DNA of 64,000 bases from assembly GCF_019264345.1 (NCBI RefSeq), contig NZ_JAHVAO010000001.1, positions 310,001 to 374,000 of the forward strand. Direction: 5' to 3'. Position 1 is the stretch's first letter. Every line of letters starts with the position of its first letter. Positions 8,173 to 16,652 of this stretch are shown one piece after another. Below the pieces are notes generated by a model. It saw only the letters and a list, made by a program, of their open reading frames with translations, did not search any database and was not told where the DNA came from. This stretch comes from Marinobacter arenosus (GTDB lineage Bacteria; Pseudomonadota; Gammaproteobacteria; Pseudomonadales; Oleiphilaceae). The position numbers and the translations under genes were made by a program.

Positions 8173-9930
8173 GTGTCCATATCCCGCCGAGATTTCCTGA
8201 TTGCCATGCAGGCGGCTGCTCTTGCCGGTCTTGCTCCGAAACTAGCGTTGGCGAAAGGGGGAGAGGGACTGTACGACTTACCCAAATTCGGGAACGTTCG
8301 ACTCCTGCACCTGACGGATATTCACGCCCAGTTGTTACCGGTTCACTTCCGGGAGCCCAACGTGAATCTGGGGATCGGTCCCAGCCGGGGCAAAGTGCCT
8401 CACCTCGTGGGTTCGGCGTTCCTTGATCACTTTGGCATTAACCAGGCGTCCCGACGTTCCCACGCATTTACCTACCTGAACTACACGGAAGCCGCGCAGG
8501 AATATGGCCGGCTCGGCGGTTTTGCTCACCTGAAAACCCTGATTGACCAACTGAGGGAGCAGGCCGGGCCCGGAAATTCCCTGCTGCTGGACGGTGGCGA
8601 CCTGTGGCAGGGCTCAGGAACCGCATTCTGGACCAACGGCGAGGACATGGTGGATGCGAGTAACCGCCTGGGCATCGACGTCATGACCGGTCACTGGGAA
8701 TTCACCTATCCGGAAGCGCAGATTCGCAAGAACATCGACCGGTTTGACGGTGAGTTTCTTGCTCAGAATGTCTTCCTCTCGGATGAGGCCATGTTCATGG
8801 GCGCCGAATCGTTTGACGAGGCGAGCGGGCGGGTGTTCAAGCCGTATTCCATCCGGGAGCTTGGCGGCAAGCGGGTGGCCATCATCGGTCAGGCCTTCCC
8901 CTACACGCCCATTGCAAATCCGTCCTATTTCATACCGGACTGGCGTTTTGGTATCCGCGAATCCGAGATGCAGGAATTGGTGAACCAGATCCGCGAGACG
9001 GAAAAGGTCAACGCGGTTGTGGTCCTGTCCCACAACGGCATGGATGTGGATCTCAAGATGGCCAGCCGGGTTTCCGGAATCGATGCCATCCTGGGCGGCC
9101 ATACTCATGATGCGGTGCCTCAGCCGTCAATCGTCAAGAATCCGGGTGGTAAGACACTCGTCAGCAACGCCGGGACGAATGGCAAATACGTCGCCGTGCT
9201 TGATCTGGACATTGGCGATAACGGCGTTCGCGGGTACGACTACAAGTTGCTGCCGGTCTTCTCGGATCTGATCAAGCCAGATAGCGGTATGGAGCGCTTC
9301 ATTCATGAGGTACGAGCCCCGTACCTGGATAAGCTCGGAGAAAAACTCGCAATAGCGGACGAACTCCTTTACCGCCGCGGTAACTTTAACGGCACCATGG
9401 ACCAGGTGATCTGTGACGCGCAACGAATGGTATTGGATGCCCAGATCTCCCTATCACCGGGGTTCCGCTGGGGAACCACCGTACTTCCGGGCGATGCCAT
9501 CACCATGGATGATGTCATGAATGCCACCGCCATCACGTACCCGGAAACGTACGTGCGTGAAATGTCCGGCGCCGACCTCAAGCTCATCATGGAAGACGTG
9601 GCCGACAACCTGTTCAACAAGGATCCCTACTACCAGCAGGGCGGTGACATGGTTCGGGTTGGCGGAATGGATTACACCTGCGACCCCACCGCGACCATGA
9701 ATGCTCGGATTTCGGATATGCGACTCGATAACGGCGAGCTGATCCAGGCAGACAAACTGTACAAGGTGGCCGGATGGGCCACGGTCAACTCCAGGGCCCC
9801 TGGTCGCCCAATCTGGGATGTGGTTGCCGATTACCTGAGATCGGAAAAGACGGTGAAGATCGACAAGTTCAATACCCCGAAGTTGAAAAACGTGGCGGGT
9901 AACCCGGGCCTGGAAAACTACTCGGTATGA
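8173..9930 (+). CDS. soxB: Thiosulfohydrolase SoxB
   Basis: SoxB is the periplasmic dimanganese enzyme that hydrolyses sulfate from the S-thiosulfonate on SoxY. A Tat signal (ISRRDFLIAMQAAAL) starts the protein. The metallophosphoesterase-like domain shows the metal-binding motifs LLHLTDIHAQ (residues about 44-53), LLLDGGDLWQGSGT, GHWEFTYPEAQ, VVLSHNGMDVD and GGHTHDAVP. A 5'-nucleotidase-type C-terminal domain follows. GHWE replaces the GNHE of nucleotidases, which is characteristic of SoxB. The GTG start follows GAGGAGAG. At 585 residues the length is normal. Confidence 0.95.
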   Translation: MSISRRDFLIAMQAAALAGLAPKLALAKGGEGLYDLPKFGNVRLLHLTDIHAQLLPVHFREPNVNLGIGPSRGKVPHLVGSAFLDHFGINQASRRSHAFTYLNYTEAAQEYGRLGGFAHLKTLIDQLREQAGPGNSLLLDGGDLWQGSGTAFWTNGEDMVDASNRLGIDVMTGHWEFTYPEAQIRKNIDRFDGEFLAQNVFLSDEAMFMGAESFDEASGRVFKPYSIRELGGKRVAIIGQAFPYTPIANPSYFIPDWRFGIRESEMQELVNQIRETEKVNAVVVLSHNGMDVDLKMASRVSGIDAILGGHTHDAVPQPSIVKNPGGKTLVSNAGTNGKYVAVLDLDIGDNGVRGYDYKLLPVFSDLIKPDSGMERFIHEVRAPYLDKLGEKLAIADELLYRRGNFNGTMDQVICDAQRMVLDAQISLSPGFRWGTTVLPGDAITMDDVMNATAITYPETYVREMSGADLKLIMEDVADNLFNKDPYYQQGGDMVRVGGMDYTCDPTATMNARISDMRLDNGELIQADKLYKVAGWATVNSRAPGRPIWDVVADYLRSEKTVKIDKFNTPKLKNVAGNPGLENYSV

Positions 9931-10394
9931 ACGCGTCCCTCGGTTTCAGGAAGGTTGCAGGCGCTCTGATGAGCCTGGCAATCGTTCTTTCCGCTCCGGG
10001 ACTCCGGGCCGAAGAGCCGATCAATCCGGACAAACCATTCGCGGAGACCTTTCTCCTTTTGCAACTGAGCGATGGCGACCCGGAGAAGCAGGACCTGGTG
10101 CTGAGTGTCGCGGGCAACCTCCTGGAGCACTATCAGCCGGATCTCGTCGACATTGAAATCACAACCTTCGGGCCGGGGGTCACGCTTCTCTTCGCTGACA
10201 ATGATCGGCGCGAGAGGGTCGCGAGTTTGATGGCCCAGGGCGTCCGGTTCTCGGTGTGCATGAATACCCTAGATACGATTGAGCGGAGCAGCGGCGCCAG
10301 ACCAGAGCTGCTTGGGGACATTCTGCCGGTGCCGGTGGGAGTCGCCCACATTCTTGAACGGATTGACCAGGGCTTCGTGCTGGTCCGTCCTTGA
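9927..10394 (+). CDS. Periplasmic DsrE-family sulfur-carrier-like protein
   Basis: This 155-residue protein has a signal peptide ending near GLRA and a DsrE/DsrF-like fold (DLVDIEITTFGPGVTLLFAD). A single conserved Cys, residue 111, lies in VRFSVCMNTLD. DsrE-type proteins bind or transfer sulfane sulfur on such a Cys, but most are cytoplasmic; secreted versions are often found beside sulfur-oxidation genes. It overlaps soxB by four bases (ATGA), so it is co-translated with it. A role as periplasmic sulfur acceptor is inference. Confidence 0.8.
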   Translation: MNASLGFRKVAGALMSLAIVLSAPGLRAEEPINPDKPFAETFLLLQLSDGDPEKQDLVLSVAGNLLEHYQPDLVDIEITTFGPGVTLLFADNDRRERVASLMAQGVRFSVCMNTLDTIERSSGARPELLGDILPVPVGVAHILERIDQGFVLVRP

Positions 10395-10423
10395 GTCACT
10401 GGTCCCGGAAAAGGGAGATGACA

Positions 10424-10939
10424 ATGCGACCCACGTTAGCAAGATCTCTGGCCTTCATGTCTGTGCTTGCCGTCTCAGGTACAGCCGTCGCGGCAGAGGG
10501 CGATCAGCCGGTCATGATCGAGGTCAAGCGATTGTCCATGGACACCGCGCTGACCGTTGCCAAAACCGCCATTGAGGCCTGTCGGGAACAGGGCGTCCAG
10601 GTGGCCGTTACGGTCGTTGACCGCGGCGGTCACCCACAGGTTGTGCTTCGGGATGTTCTGGCCATGGATCTGGCGCTGGAGGTGAGTTACCGCAAGGCCT
10701 ATACAGCCATGACGTTCACGAGCAAGACCTCGTCCCTCGAGGATCGTTTCACCGGTCCGTTTTCGGTCGGCAAGCTTGATAATGTCCTGTTGTCGGCGGG
10801 CGGGGTGCCGATCCAGGCCAGTGGTGAGACGGTTGGTGGGGTAGGCGTCAGTGGTGCTCCCTCCGGCGACATTGATGAGAGTTGTGCCGTAGCGGGTGTG
10901 GCCGCTGTCGAGATGGATCTGGAAATGGCCTCCTTCTGA
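10424..10939 (+). CDS. Secreted GlcG/HbpS-family (DUF336) protein
   Basis: The mature part matches the GlcG/HbpS fold: VQVAVTVVDRGGHPQVVLRD, AYTAMTFTSKTSSLEDRF, and GGVPIQASGETVGGVGVSGA. Members bind heme or small ligands, and many are secreted. A signal peptide (LAFMSVLAVSGTAVAAEG) is clear. I chose the ATG at 10424 because AAGGGAG stands six bases before it; an in-frame ATG at 10418 and a TTG at 10391 are less well placed. Cys residues occur at EACRE and ESCAVA. It lies in the sox operon tail, and its role in sulfur oxidation is unproven. Confidence 0.83.
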   Translation: MRPTLARSLAFMSVLAVSGTAVAAEGDQPVMIEVKRLSMDTALTVAKTAIEACREQGVQVAVTVVDRGGHPQVVLRDVLAMDLALEVSYRKAYTAMTFTSKTSSLEDRFTGPFSVGKLDNVLLSAGGVPIQASGETVGGVGVSGAPSGDIDESCAVAGVAAVEMDLEMASF

Positions 10940-10951
10940 TTTCTTAAGAAA
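10940..10951. promoter_or_regulatory. AT-rich palindrome between operon tail genes
   Basis: TTTCTTAAGAAA is a perfect 12-base palindrome in the only gap of the tail (30 bases). It is followed by a second palindrome, TGATCA. It could be an operator for an internal promoter serving the DsbG-like and metallo-hydrolase genes, or simply a weak stem-loop. Confidence 0.25.
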
Positions 10952-10969
10952 CTGATCAGTAAAAACAAT

Positions 10970-11737
10970 ATGATAGGGAATACTCTTAAAGTCATTTTGT
11001 TCTTTCTGCCGGGGCTGGCATTCGGCCAGTACCCCGATGCGGTCCAGGTTCTGGTGGATGAGGGCCTGACCATCGACGCGCAATTTGAAGCGCCGGGGGG
11101 GCTCGCCGGTTTCGTCGGTCGCAGCAATGGTCGGGCGGTGACGTTGTATCTGATGCCAGACGGTGAGCATGTGGTGGTCGGGACAATGATGGACGGCTTC
11201 GGTCAGGATCTCAGCCAGGCGCAGATCCGCGCCTGGGCGCCCAGGATCGACTTGAATGGCGTCTGGTCACGGCTTGAGAAAGCGACGTGGGTTGCAGAGG
11301 GGCCCGCTGAGGCCGAACGGATCGTCTATGTTTTCACCGACCCGAATTGCGGGTATTGCGTTGTCTTCCGTGAAAAGGCGCAACCGTTTCTCGAGCGGGG
11401 TATTGAGCTCCGGCACATCCTGGTCGGGGTGATTCAGCCCTCAAGCCTGGCGAAATCGGCGAGCGTGATCGCCTCCCCGGAACCCGTCGAGATGCTGGAT
11501 TTTCACGATGGCCAGTTTCCTCGGGATTGGCTTGTAACGCCGGCCTCAGTGCCGGAAGAGCTGAAAACAAGAGTAGAGCGGAATAACCGATTGATGGAGA
11601 CGCTCTCGGTTTCCGCCACGCCCGCGGTTTTCTATAAGAACGCCGAGGGAGACGTACAGCGTATTGTAGGCCTGCCGGATGACTCGGCCTTGGCCGAGGC
11701 CGTGTTCCGCACTGTGGACCAGACGGGAGAGTTATGA
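10970..11737 (+). CDS. DsbG/DsbC-like periplasmic thiol:disulfide oxidoreductase
   Basis: The 255-residue protein has a signal peptide (VILFFLPGLAFG), an N-terminal dimerisation-like region and a thioredoxin fold with the active site CGYC at residues 127-130 in FTDPNCGYCVVF. A cis-Pro loop (SATPAVFY) follows. This arrangement is that of DsbC/DsbG isomerases. In sox clusters, periplasmic thioredoxins such as SoxW/SoxS keep the SoxY Cys reduced, and this gene could serve that role here. It overlaps the next gene by four bases. Confidence 0.85.
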   Translation: MIGNTLKVILFFLPGLAFGQYPDAVQVLVDEGLTIDAQFEAPGGLAGFVGRSNGRAVTLYLMPDGEHVVVGTMMDGFGQDLSQAQIRAWAPRIDLNGVWSRLEKATWVAEGPAEAERIVYVFTDPNCGYCVVFREKAQPFLERGIELRHILVGVIQPSSLAKSASVIASPEPVEMLDFHDGQFPRDWLVTPASVPEELKTRVERNNRLMETLSVSATPAVFYKNAEGDVQRIVGLPDDSALAEAVFRTVDQTGEL

Positions 11738-12690
11738 GCGAGGGACGGACGATGCGATTAAACGCGGTCTTGCTGGGATTTTTGATACTGGTGACAGGGA
11801 ATGTGCTGGCCGGTGAAACCGGTGTTCCAGAGCATCTCGAGTTAACCAAAGTGTCTGATCGTGTGTATTCGGCCATTGGCGCAACCGCACCGGGTACCTA
11901 CGAAAATCATGGCCATAACAACAACCTCAGCTTCGTCATCACCGAGAAAGGCGTGGTGGTGATGAATGGCGGAGATAATTATCTCCTGGCCAGGGCGCTC
12001 CATCATTCCATTCGACGTGTGACAGACAAGGAGGTTGCGTACGTCGTCAATGAGAATGGGCAGGGGCATGCCATGTTGGGAAACAGTTATTGGCGCGACA
12101 AAGGCGTCCCTATCATTGCCCACGAATCGGCCATCGAGGAGTTTCGAGACCATGGCGACATCAAGCTCGCGGCCATGCAAAACCGCAACCGTGAGAAGGC
12201 TGAGGGCACCTATGTTGCGGTCCCTGATATCGGCTTCTCGGATCAGTATGTCCTGGACATGGGTGATGTAACGATCGAGCTGCGCTACTTTGGCCCCGGG
12301 CATTCGCCTGGCGACATTGCGCTCTGGATACCTGACGAGAAGCTCCTGATTACGGGCGATCTCGGATTTCATCAGCGGCTTCTGGCGGTGTTTGACGATA
12401 CGGACACCGGCGCCTGGATTGAGTCTTTCGACAGGATGAGCCAGCTCAATCCCGAGCGAGTGATTCCCGGGCATGGCGAACCAGCCTCTCTGGATATAAT
12501 TACAAAGGAAACAAAAGGGTATCTGGTCTTTCTGAGAAACTCGGTGATCGACATCCTTGAGCGTGGCGGAGGGCTGGACGAGGCGTATAACCTGGATCAG
12601 TCACAGTGGTCCTACCTGGATACCTTTGACGAGTTGGCCAGTAAGAATGCGGGTCGTGTCTACCAGCACCTTGAATTTGACTTCCTTTAG
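11734..12690 (+). CDS. MBL-fold hydrolase, SoxH-like, with altered metal motif
   Basis: This secreted metallo-beta-lactamase-fold protein has a signal peptide (LLGFLILVTGNVLAG). The fold is recognisable from VVVMNGGDNYLLARALHH, YFGPGHSPGDIALWI, LLITGDLGFHQ and VIPGHGEPASL. The first metal motif, normally HxHxDH, reads NGQGHA (residues 108-113), with both usual His replaced, while the later His and Asp ligands remain. Enzymes of this type are often found at the end of sox clusters (SoxH). The overlapping ATG at 11734 is used; an ATG at 11752 is equally possible. It may bind one metal or act on a different substrate. Confidence 0.82.
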   Translation: MSEGRTMRLNAVLLGFLILVTGNVLAGETGVPEHLELTKVSDRVYSAIGATAPGTYENHGHNNNLSFVITEKGVVVMNGGDNYLLARALHHSIRRVTDKEVAYVVNENGQGHAMLGNSYWRDKGVPIIAHESAIEEFRDHGDIKLAAMQNRNREKAEGTYVAVPDIGFSDQYVLDMGDVTIELRYFGPGHSPGDIALWIPDEKLLITGDLGFHQRLLAVFDDTDTGAWIESFDRMSQLNPERVIPGHGEPASLDIITKETKGYLVFLRNSVIDILERGGGLDEAYNLDQSQWSYLDTFDELASKNAGRVYQHLEFDFL

Positions 12691-12718
12691 GGCGGGATGG
12701 TTGAGCGGATGGCAGGTT

Positions 12719-12737
12719 GGGGCAGGTTGCCTGCCCC
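12719..12737. terminator. GC-rich hairpin between convergent genes
   Basis: GGGGCAGG at 12719-12726 pairs perfectly with CCTGCCCC at 12730-12737 around a 3-base loop. It lies between the end of the sox operon and the end of yebG. No T-run follows on either strand, so intrinsic termination would be weak, but it is the only strong hairpin at this convergent junction. Confidence 0.4.
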
Positions 12738-12750
12738 GGCGATGGTCGGT

Positions 12751-13023
12751 TCAATCCTGTGGGGCGTTCAATAGCTCGGGTTTTTTCAAAGCCTTCTGAA
12801 ACAGGTCTCGCTCTTCTGCAATCGCCATGGCGCAGAGTTCCGCCTGGTCATCGCTCAAACCCTCTACCTTACGGCTCAGAAACACCTGGATTTCTTCAGC
12901 CAGTTCCAGAACCTTGTCGCGGGCGTCGGCTTCTGCCTTCGAAGTAAAGAGCATGGTTTCAGGATGTTTCAACGCCATATCCAGGCCGTCCCTATCGGAA
13001 AAATAAACTGCTTGTACCGCCAT
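12751..13023 (-). CDS. yebG: YebG family DNA-damage-inducible protein
   Basis: The protein (90 residues) follows the YebG pattern: an N-terminal MAVQAVYF strand, FTSKAEADARDKVLELAEEI in the middle, and a helical C-terminal part ending in AEERDLFQKALKKPELL. YebG is a small SOS-induced protein of unknown mechanism in E. coli. The ATG at 13023 is chosen because MAV is the conserved N-terminus; an in-frame codon two positions upstream is also possible. A perfect LexA box lies 30 bases upstream, strongly supporting SOS control. Confidence 0.9.
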   Translation of the reverse strand: MAVQAVYFSDRDGLDMALKHPETMLFTSKAEADARDKVLELAEEIQVFLSRKVEGLSDDQAELCAMAIAEERDLFQKALKKPELLNAPQD

Positions 13024-13053
13024 GGTCACTCCTCGCAGTGAATGTGCGTAATG

Positions 13054-13069
13054 CTGTATAAAAAAACAG
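13054..13069 (-). promoter_or_regulatory. LexA (SOS) box of yebG
   Basis: CTGTATAAAAAAACAG matches the LexA consensus CTGT-N8-ACAG exactly. It sits 31-46 bases upstream of the yebG start codon, overlapping the expected promoter. E. coli yebG is also LexA-regulated, so both sequence and gene identity agree. Confidence 0.88.
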
Positions 13070-13257
13070 TGTATCGGAAGGCCCTACCTTCCCACAACAA
13101 AAATCATGATTCCGAGGGCGTTATTGCGTTACAAAAACCGTTATCTCGGCCTAGAGTATTAACGTAGGGACGAACGCATATAACGGGTTCCGAATTGTGA
13201 GGCTGTGGGTGCCATGTCTATCGAAAAACCGATGTTCGTCGATCCGGGCCTCTGGCC

Positions 13258-14793
13258 ATGAAGCACAGTACGATGTTCGGCGCCATCATTGCGCTCGTCG
13301 TCGGCATCGGTGTCAGCATTGCTCTTGGACGAACCCTCTACGTCGAGGAGTCACGAGCGATCGAGTTGGAGTTCAGGTCCGACATTGATCAGATGTCCGC
13401 TGTGTTTGAGCGAGAGGTCTTGCTGAACCTCGAGATTCTCTACGCCTTGAAAGAGGCGGTCAGCGTATTGCCGGAAATGAACTCCGAGCGGTTTGGCACC
13501 ATGACCAGGCGAATTCTGGAACGCTCTCCGGCGATCCAGGCGTTTGCCTGGGTACCGGTGGTCCGGCGAGAAGATGTGCCGGCGTTTGTTGGGGAACAGC
13601 GTAAGGAATTCGTGAATTTCATGATCCGCGAAACCTCTACCGCCGGCCTTCGGGAAGCGGGCGCCAGGGATTGGTATGTGCCGGTGCAGTTTATCGAGCC
13701 GCTTTCTGAAAACCGCGCTGCTCTGGGGTTTGATCTTGCCAGCGAACAATCCCGGTTAGCTGCGCTCCTGAAAGCGCGAGACACCGGCAACATGGCGGCC
13801 ACGGCTGGAATCCGGTTGGTTCAGGAACCGGAGAACCAGAGAGGTTTTCTCGTGTTTGCGCCGCTATACCGGTCGGCACCCGACAGTCTCCATCCCGGTT
13901 CGGCCCTTCAGCACTATGGCTTCATCAATGGCGTGTTCAGGATTGGAGAATTGGTGGACCTCGCCATTGGCGATGAGTTCAGCGGCGACATTCTGTTTCA
14001 GGTGTACGACCGGTCAGGGCAGGAGAATACGTTGCTGTTCAGCTCCGGCAATCCGATGGACGAGGGCTGGGAAGCAGAAGGTCGGTATACGTCCGCTGTC
14101 TTTGATATTGGCGGGCGTGAATGGGTGGTGGAGGCTTTGCCCTCAGCGACATTTATAGGGGACAGGCGAAGCCAATTCCCGCTGTTCGTTGCGATGGCTG
14201 GTATCACTCTGGCTTGTCTGATCGTGAGCTATTTCGTCATCAGCGTTCGAAAAAATGCCGAACTGACTGAGGCGAAGACCGAGTTGGAGCGGATTTCTTT
14301 TACGGATGCGCTCACCGGACTTGCCAACCGGCGGCATTTTGACATTTATCTGGAGCGTGAGTACCGGCGTGCAATTCGGCAGGGAAGTGCGCTGTCACTG
14401 GTGATGATTGATATTGACCATTTCAAGGAATACAACGACGAGTACGGTCACCCGGCAGGCGATGCCTGCCTGAAGAAGGTGGCCGACTGTCTTCGTCAGG
14501 TGGTGCACCGTCCGGCTGACCTGGTGGCAAGGTATGGGGGGGAGGAGTTCAGTATCGTGCTTCCGAATACCGAGACCCCGAAAGAGTTTGGTGAGTTCTG
14601 CCGGCGCGCCGTCGAAGCGCTTGGCATTCCTCACAAGGCCTCAAGCGCCGCCAATGTGGTGACGATCAGCGTCGGAATTTCCACCCTGACCCCAGAGACC
14701 TGGCAACAGAACCTGACCGATTTGCTGCACCGGGCGGATGAGGCGCTCTACCAGGCCAAGGAGACAGGCCGCAATTGGGTTTGCGAGGCCTGA
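13258..14793 (+). CDS. CHASE-domain diguanylate cyclase
   Basis: This is a membrane sensor that would make cyclic di-GMP. A first transmembrane helix (IIALVVGIGVSIAL) is followed by a periplasmic CHASE-like domain (about residues 40-230, with IQAFAWVPVV and LGFDLASEQSR). A second helix lies near residues 306-329, and a GGDEF domain completes the protein. The active site is GGEEF near residue 425. The inhibitory I-site RxxD (RPAD) stands five residues before it, so product inhibition is expected. The ligand is unknown. The gene ends one base before the convergent fabH. Confidence 0.92.
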   Translation: MKHSTMFGAIIALVVGIGVSIALGRTLYVEESRAIELEFRSDIDQMSAVFEREVLLNLEILYALKEAVSVLPEMNSERFGTMTRRILERSPAIQAFAWVPVVRREDVPAFVGEQRKEFVNFMIRETSTAGLREAGARDWYVPVQFIEPLSENRAALGFDLASEQSRLAALLKARDTGNMAATAGIRLVQEPENQRGFLVFAPLYRSAPDSLHPGSALQHYGFINGVFRIGELVDLAIGDEFSGDILFQVYDRSGQENTLLFSSGNPMDEGWEAEGRYTSAVFDIGGREWVVEALPSATFIGDRRSQFPLFVAMAGITLACLIVSYFVISVRKNAELTEAKTELERISFTDALTGLANRRHFDIYLEREYRRAIRQGSALSLVMIDIDHFKEYNDEYGHPAGDACLKKVADCLRQVVHRPADLVARYGGEEFSIVLPNTETPKEFGEFCRRAVEALGIPHKASSAANVVTISVGISTLTPETWQQNLTDLLHRADEALYQAKETGRNWVCEA

Positions 14794-14794
14794 C

Positions 14795-15763
14795 TCAGTA
14801 ACGAATCAGCGCCGATCCCCAGGTAAACCCGCCGCCGAAGGCTTCGAGCAGCAAGACATCGTTGCGCTGGATTCGGCCATCCCGTACCGCCACATCCAGA
14901 GCAAGGGGAATGGAGGCCGCGGAAGTGTTTCCGTGCTCATTGACGGTGACCACAACCCGATCCATCGACATATTCAGCTTTTTGGCCGTCGCCGCGATGA
15001 TACGCAGATTCGCCTGGTGCGGAACCAGCCAGTCGATGTCGGATTTCTGCATCTGATTGGCGTCGAGGGTTTCATCCACGATTTTGCCAAGGGTATTGAC
15101 CGCGACCTTGAAGACTTCGTTGCCCTTCATCTCTACGAAGGCAAGCCCGGCTTTGACTTGATCGTAGCCGTCCGCAATACCGCACGGAACATGCAGGAGT
15201 TTTTCGTACTGACCATCGGCATGGATGTGGGTGGACAGAACGCCGGTCTCTTCATTGGCCTCAAGCACCACCGCGCCCGCGCCGTCACCGAACAACACAC
15301 AGGTTCCGCGGTCCTCCCAGTTGATGATGCGGGAGAAGACCTCCGCGCCAATGACGAGGGCTTTCTTACTGCTTCCGGTTTTGATGAACTTTTCGGCAGT
15401 CGCAAGGGCGTAGACAAATCCACTGCATACAGCCTGGATATCGAAGGCGGGACAGCCATGGATGCCAAGGCGGGCCTGCAGGATGCAGGCACAACTGGGA
15501 AAGATCTTGTCCGGTGTCGAGGTGGCAAAGACGATAAGGTCGATGTCTTCGGGGACCATGCCGGCGGCTTCAATCGCCTGACGTGCGGCGGGCTCGGCCA
15601 GATCGACGGTGGTTTGGCCTTCGAGCGCGATGTGTCGTCGTTCGATACCGGTTCGCTCACGAATCCACTGGTCAGTCGTGTCGACCATCTTTTCGAGGTC
15701 TTGGTTGGTAACAATGTTCTCAGGCAGGTAAGAACCCGTGCCAGCAATTCGTGCAAACGTCAT
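14795..15763 (-). CDS. fabH: 3-oxoacyl-ACP synthase III (FabH)
   Basis: This beta-ketoacyl-ACP synthase III starts fatty acid synthesis by condensing acetyl-CoA with malonyl-ACP. The catalytic triad is visible: Cys113 in QAVCSGF, His in VPHQANLRI and Asn in [10 protein letters not shown]. The N-terminus [12 protein letters not shown] is typical, and the length (322 residues) is normal. I chose the ATG at 15763, which starts [10 protein letters not shown]; an in-frame codon at 15820 adds 19 unlikely residues. The gene stands alone rather than in a fab operon, so it may be one of several paralogues. Confidence 0.93.
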   Translation of the reverse strand: MTFARIAGTGSYLPENIVTNQDLEKMVDTTDQWIRERTGIERRHIALEGQTTVDLAEPAARQAIEAAGMVPEDIDLIVFATSTPDKIFPSCACILQARLGIHGCPAFDIQAVCSGFVYALATAEKFIKTGSSKKALVIGAEVFSRIINWEDRGTCVLFGDGAGAVVLEANEETGVLSTHIHADGQYEKLLHVPCGIADGYDQVKAGLAFVEMKGNEVFKVAVNTLGKIVDETLDANQMQKSDIDWLVPHQANLRIIAATAKKLNMSMDRVVVTVNEHGNTSAASIPLALDVAVRDGRIQRNDVLLLEAFGGGFTWGSALIRY

Positions 15764-15932
15764 TCGTGAGAGCCCCGGGGCGTAGCTAAACTGTGTATCG
15801 TTTTCCCATGCTATACCCACATTCGATTGAGCGTTATTAGCGATTTGTCAAAGGTGCCCTGAAAATGGCAGTGTCGTCTATTATGTAGAAGTCAGTGATC
15901 CGACACTCTGCAACCAAGAGGAGAAAGCCGCG

Positions 15933-16184
15933 ATGGGAATTTCGAATCATGAGCTCCATAGGGAGTTTCCGCAGTACAGCGATTTGATTGATGAACTGAA
16001 AAGTAATGACCCGCGATTCGGGGATCAGTTCAAGCAGTACGCAGAGTTGGATCAGGAAATAGAAGGATTGGAAAAAAGGGATTCCCCCATTGGTGACGAC
16101 AAACTTCACCGAATGAAGCAGAAAAGGGCACATCTAAAGGACCAGCTTTACCAGGCACTGGTTCAGAATGGTGGTGGTGCCTGA
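15933..16184 (+). CDS. YdcH/DUF465 family small protein
   Basis: This charged, all-helical protein of 83 residues fits the DUF465 (YdcH) family: HELHREFPQYSDLIDELKSN, YAELDQEIEGLEKRD and LHRMKQKRAHLKDQLYQAL. It is probably a short coiled coil. Function is unknown. An AGAGGAGAAAG lies upstream of the ATG. It is transcribed away from fabH and shares a divergent promoter region of about 170 bases with it. Confidence 0.88.
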   Translation: MGISNHELHREFPQYSDLIDELKSNDPRFGDQFKQYAELDQEIEGLEKRDSPIGDDKLHRMKQKRAHLKDQLYQALVQNGGGA

Positions 16185-16204
16185 GTTCAATACCCCCGCA
16201 ACTT

Positions 16205-16228
16205 GCCGGGCATATTCAGGAGCCCGGC
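16205..16228 (+). terminator. Hairpin downstream of the YdcH gene
   Basis: GCCGGGC (16205-16211) pairs perfectly with GCCCGGC (16222-16228) around a 10-base loop, 20 bases after the YdcH stop codon. The following bases are A-rich rather than T-rich, so this is only a possible terminator or 3' stabilising stem. Confidence 0.4.
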
Positions 16229-16342
16229 AGCAGCTCTGAAAAAAACGGAAATCGTCTGAAATGCCCCGCTGATAGGGGTTTCCAAGTATTCAGCAAACGG
16301 TGTGACGGCACTAGAATAGCAGCCTAATCAAACACGGTTCCA

Positions 16343-16354
16343 GGAATCGATTCC
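16343..16354. promoter_or_regulatory. Palindrome upstream of the DUF1127-like gene
   Basis: GGAATCGATTCC is a perfect 12-base palindrome, flanked by CC and GG so that the symmetry extends to 18 bases with one mismatch per side. It lies 34 bases before a small gene and may be an operator. No matching regulator is known to me. Confidence 0.3.
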
Positions 16355-16387
16355 CGGACCTTTAACTGCTGAATATGGAGATAGGAT

Positions 16388-16540
16388 ATGAAACGAGCTG
16401 CTGCTATCTATCAGGGCTGGAGAATGAAGCGAAACTTTGTTCACCTGGTGATGACTATGGATCGTCGTCTTCTCAATGACGTCGGTTTTTCCCCGGACGT
16501 TGTTCACCAGAAGCTGAATACGCCTTTCTGGAAGTTCTGA
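16388..16540 (+). CDS. DUF1127-like small protein (50 aa)
   Basis: A short gene encodes 50 residues beginning MKRAAAIYQGWRMKRNFVH. Further on it has MTMDRRLLNDVGFSPDVV. The pattern of Arg-rich helix followed by L-x-D-[IV]-G matches the DUF1127 (YjiS-like) small proteins, some of which bind RNA or affect phosphate and carbon metabolism. GGAGATAGGA precedes the ATG. The gene lacks the conserved WR in the usual place, so the family call is moderate. Confidence 0.65.
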   Translation: MKRAAAIYQGWRMKRNFVHLVMTMDRRLLNDVGFSPDVVHQKLNTPFWKF

Positions 16541-16652
16541 TGGTATTCAGGCGTGCCCGGAGTTGAAGTGTTCTGGAGGCTCAAGCCTCAGTTCGCTCCG
16601 GGCAATCCCCCTTCTGATCAAAACCTCTCCCCCCTGACGCTCCCAAGACTGC

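Noticed and set aside
14738..15769. 343-codon plus-strand frame
   Set aside because: It is antisense to fabH over its whole length, and fabH has all catalytic residues; the long frame is a by-product of GC-rich codons.
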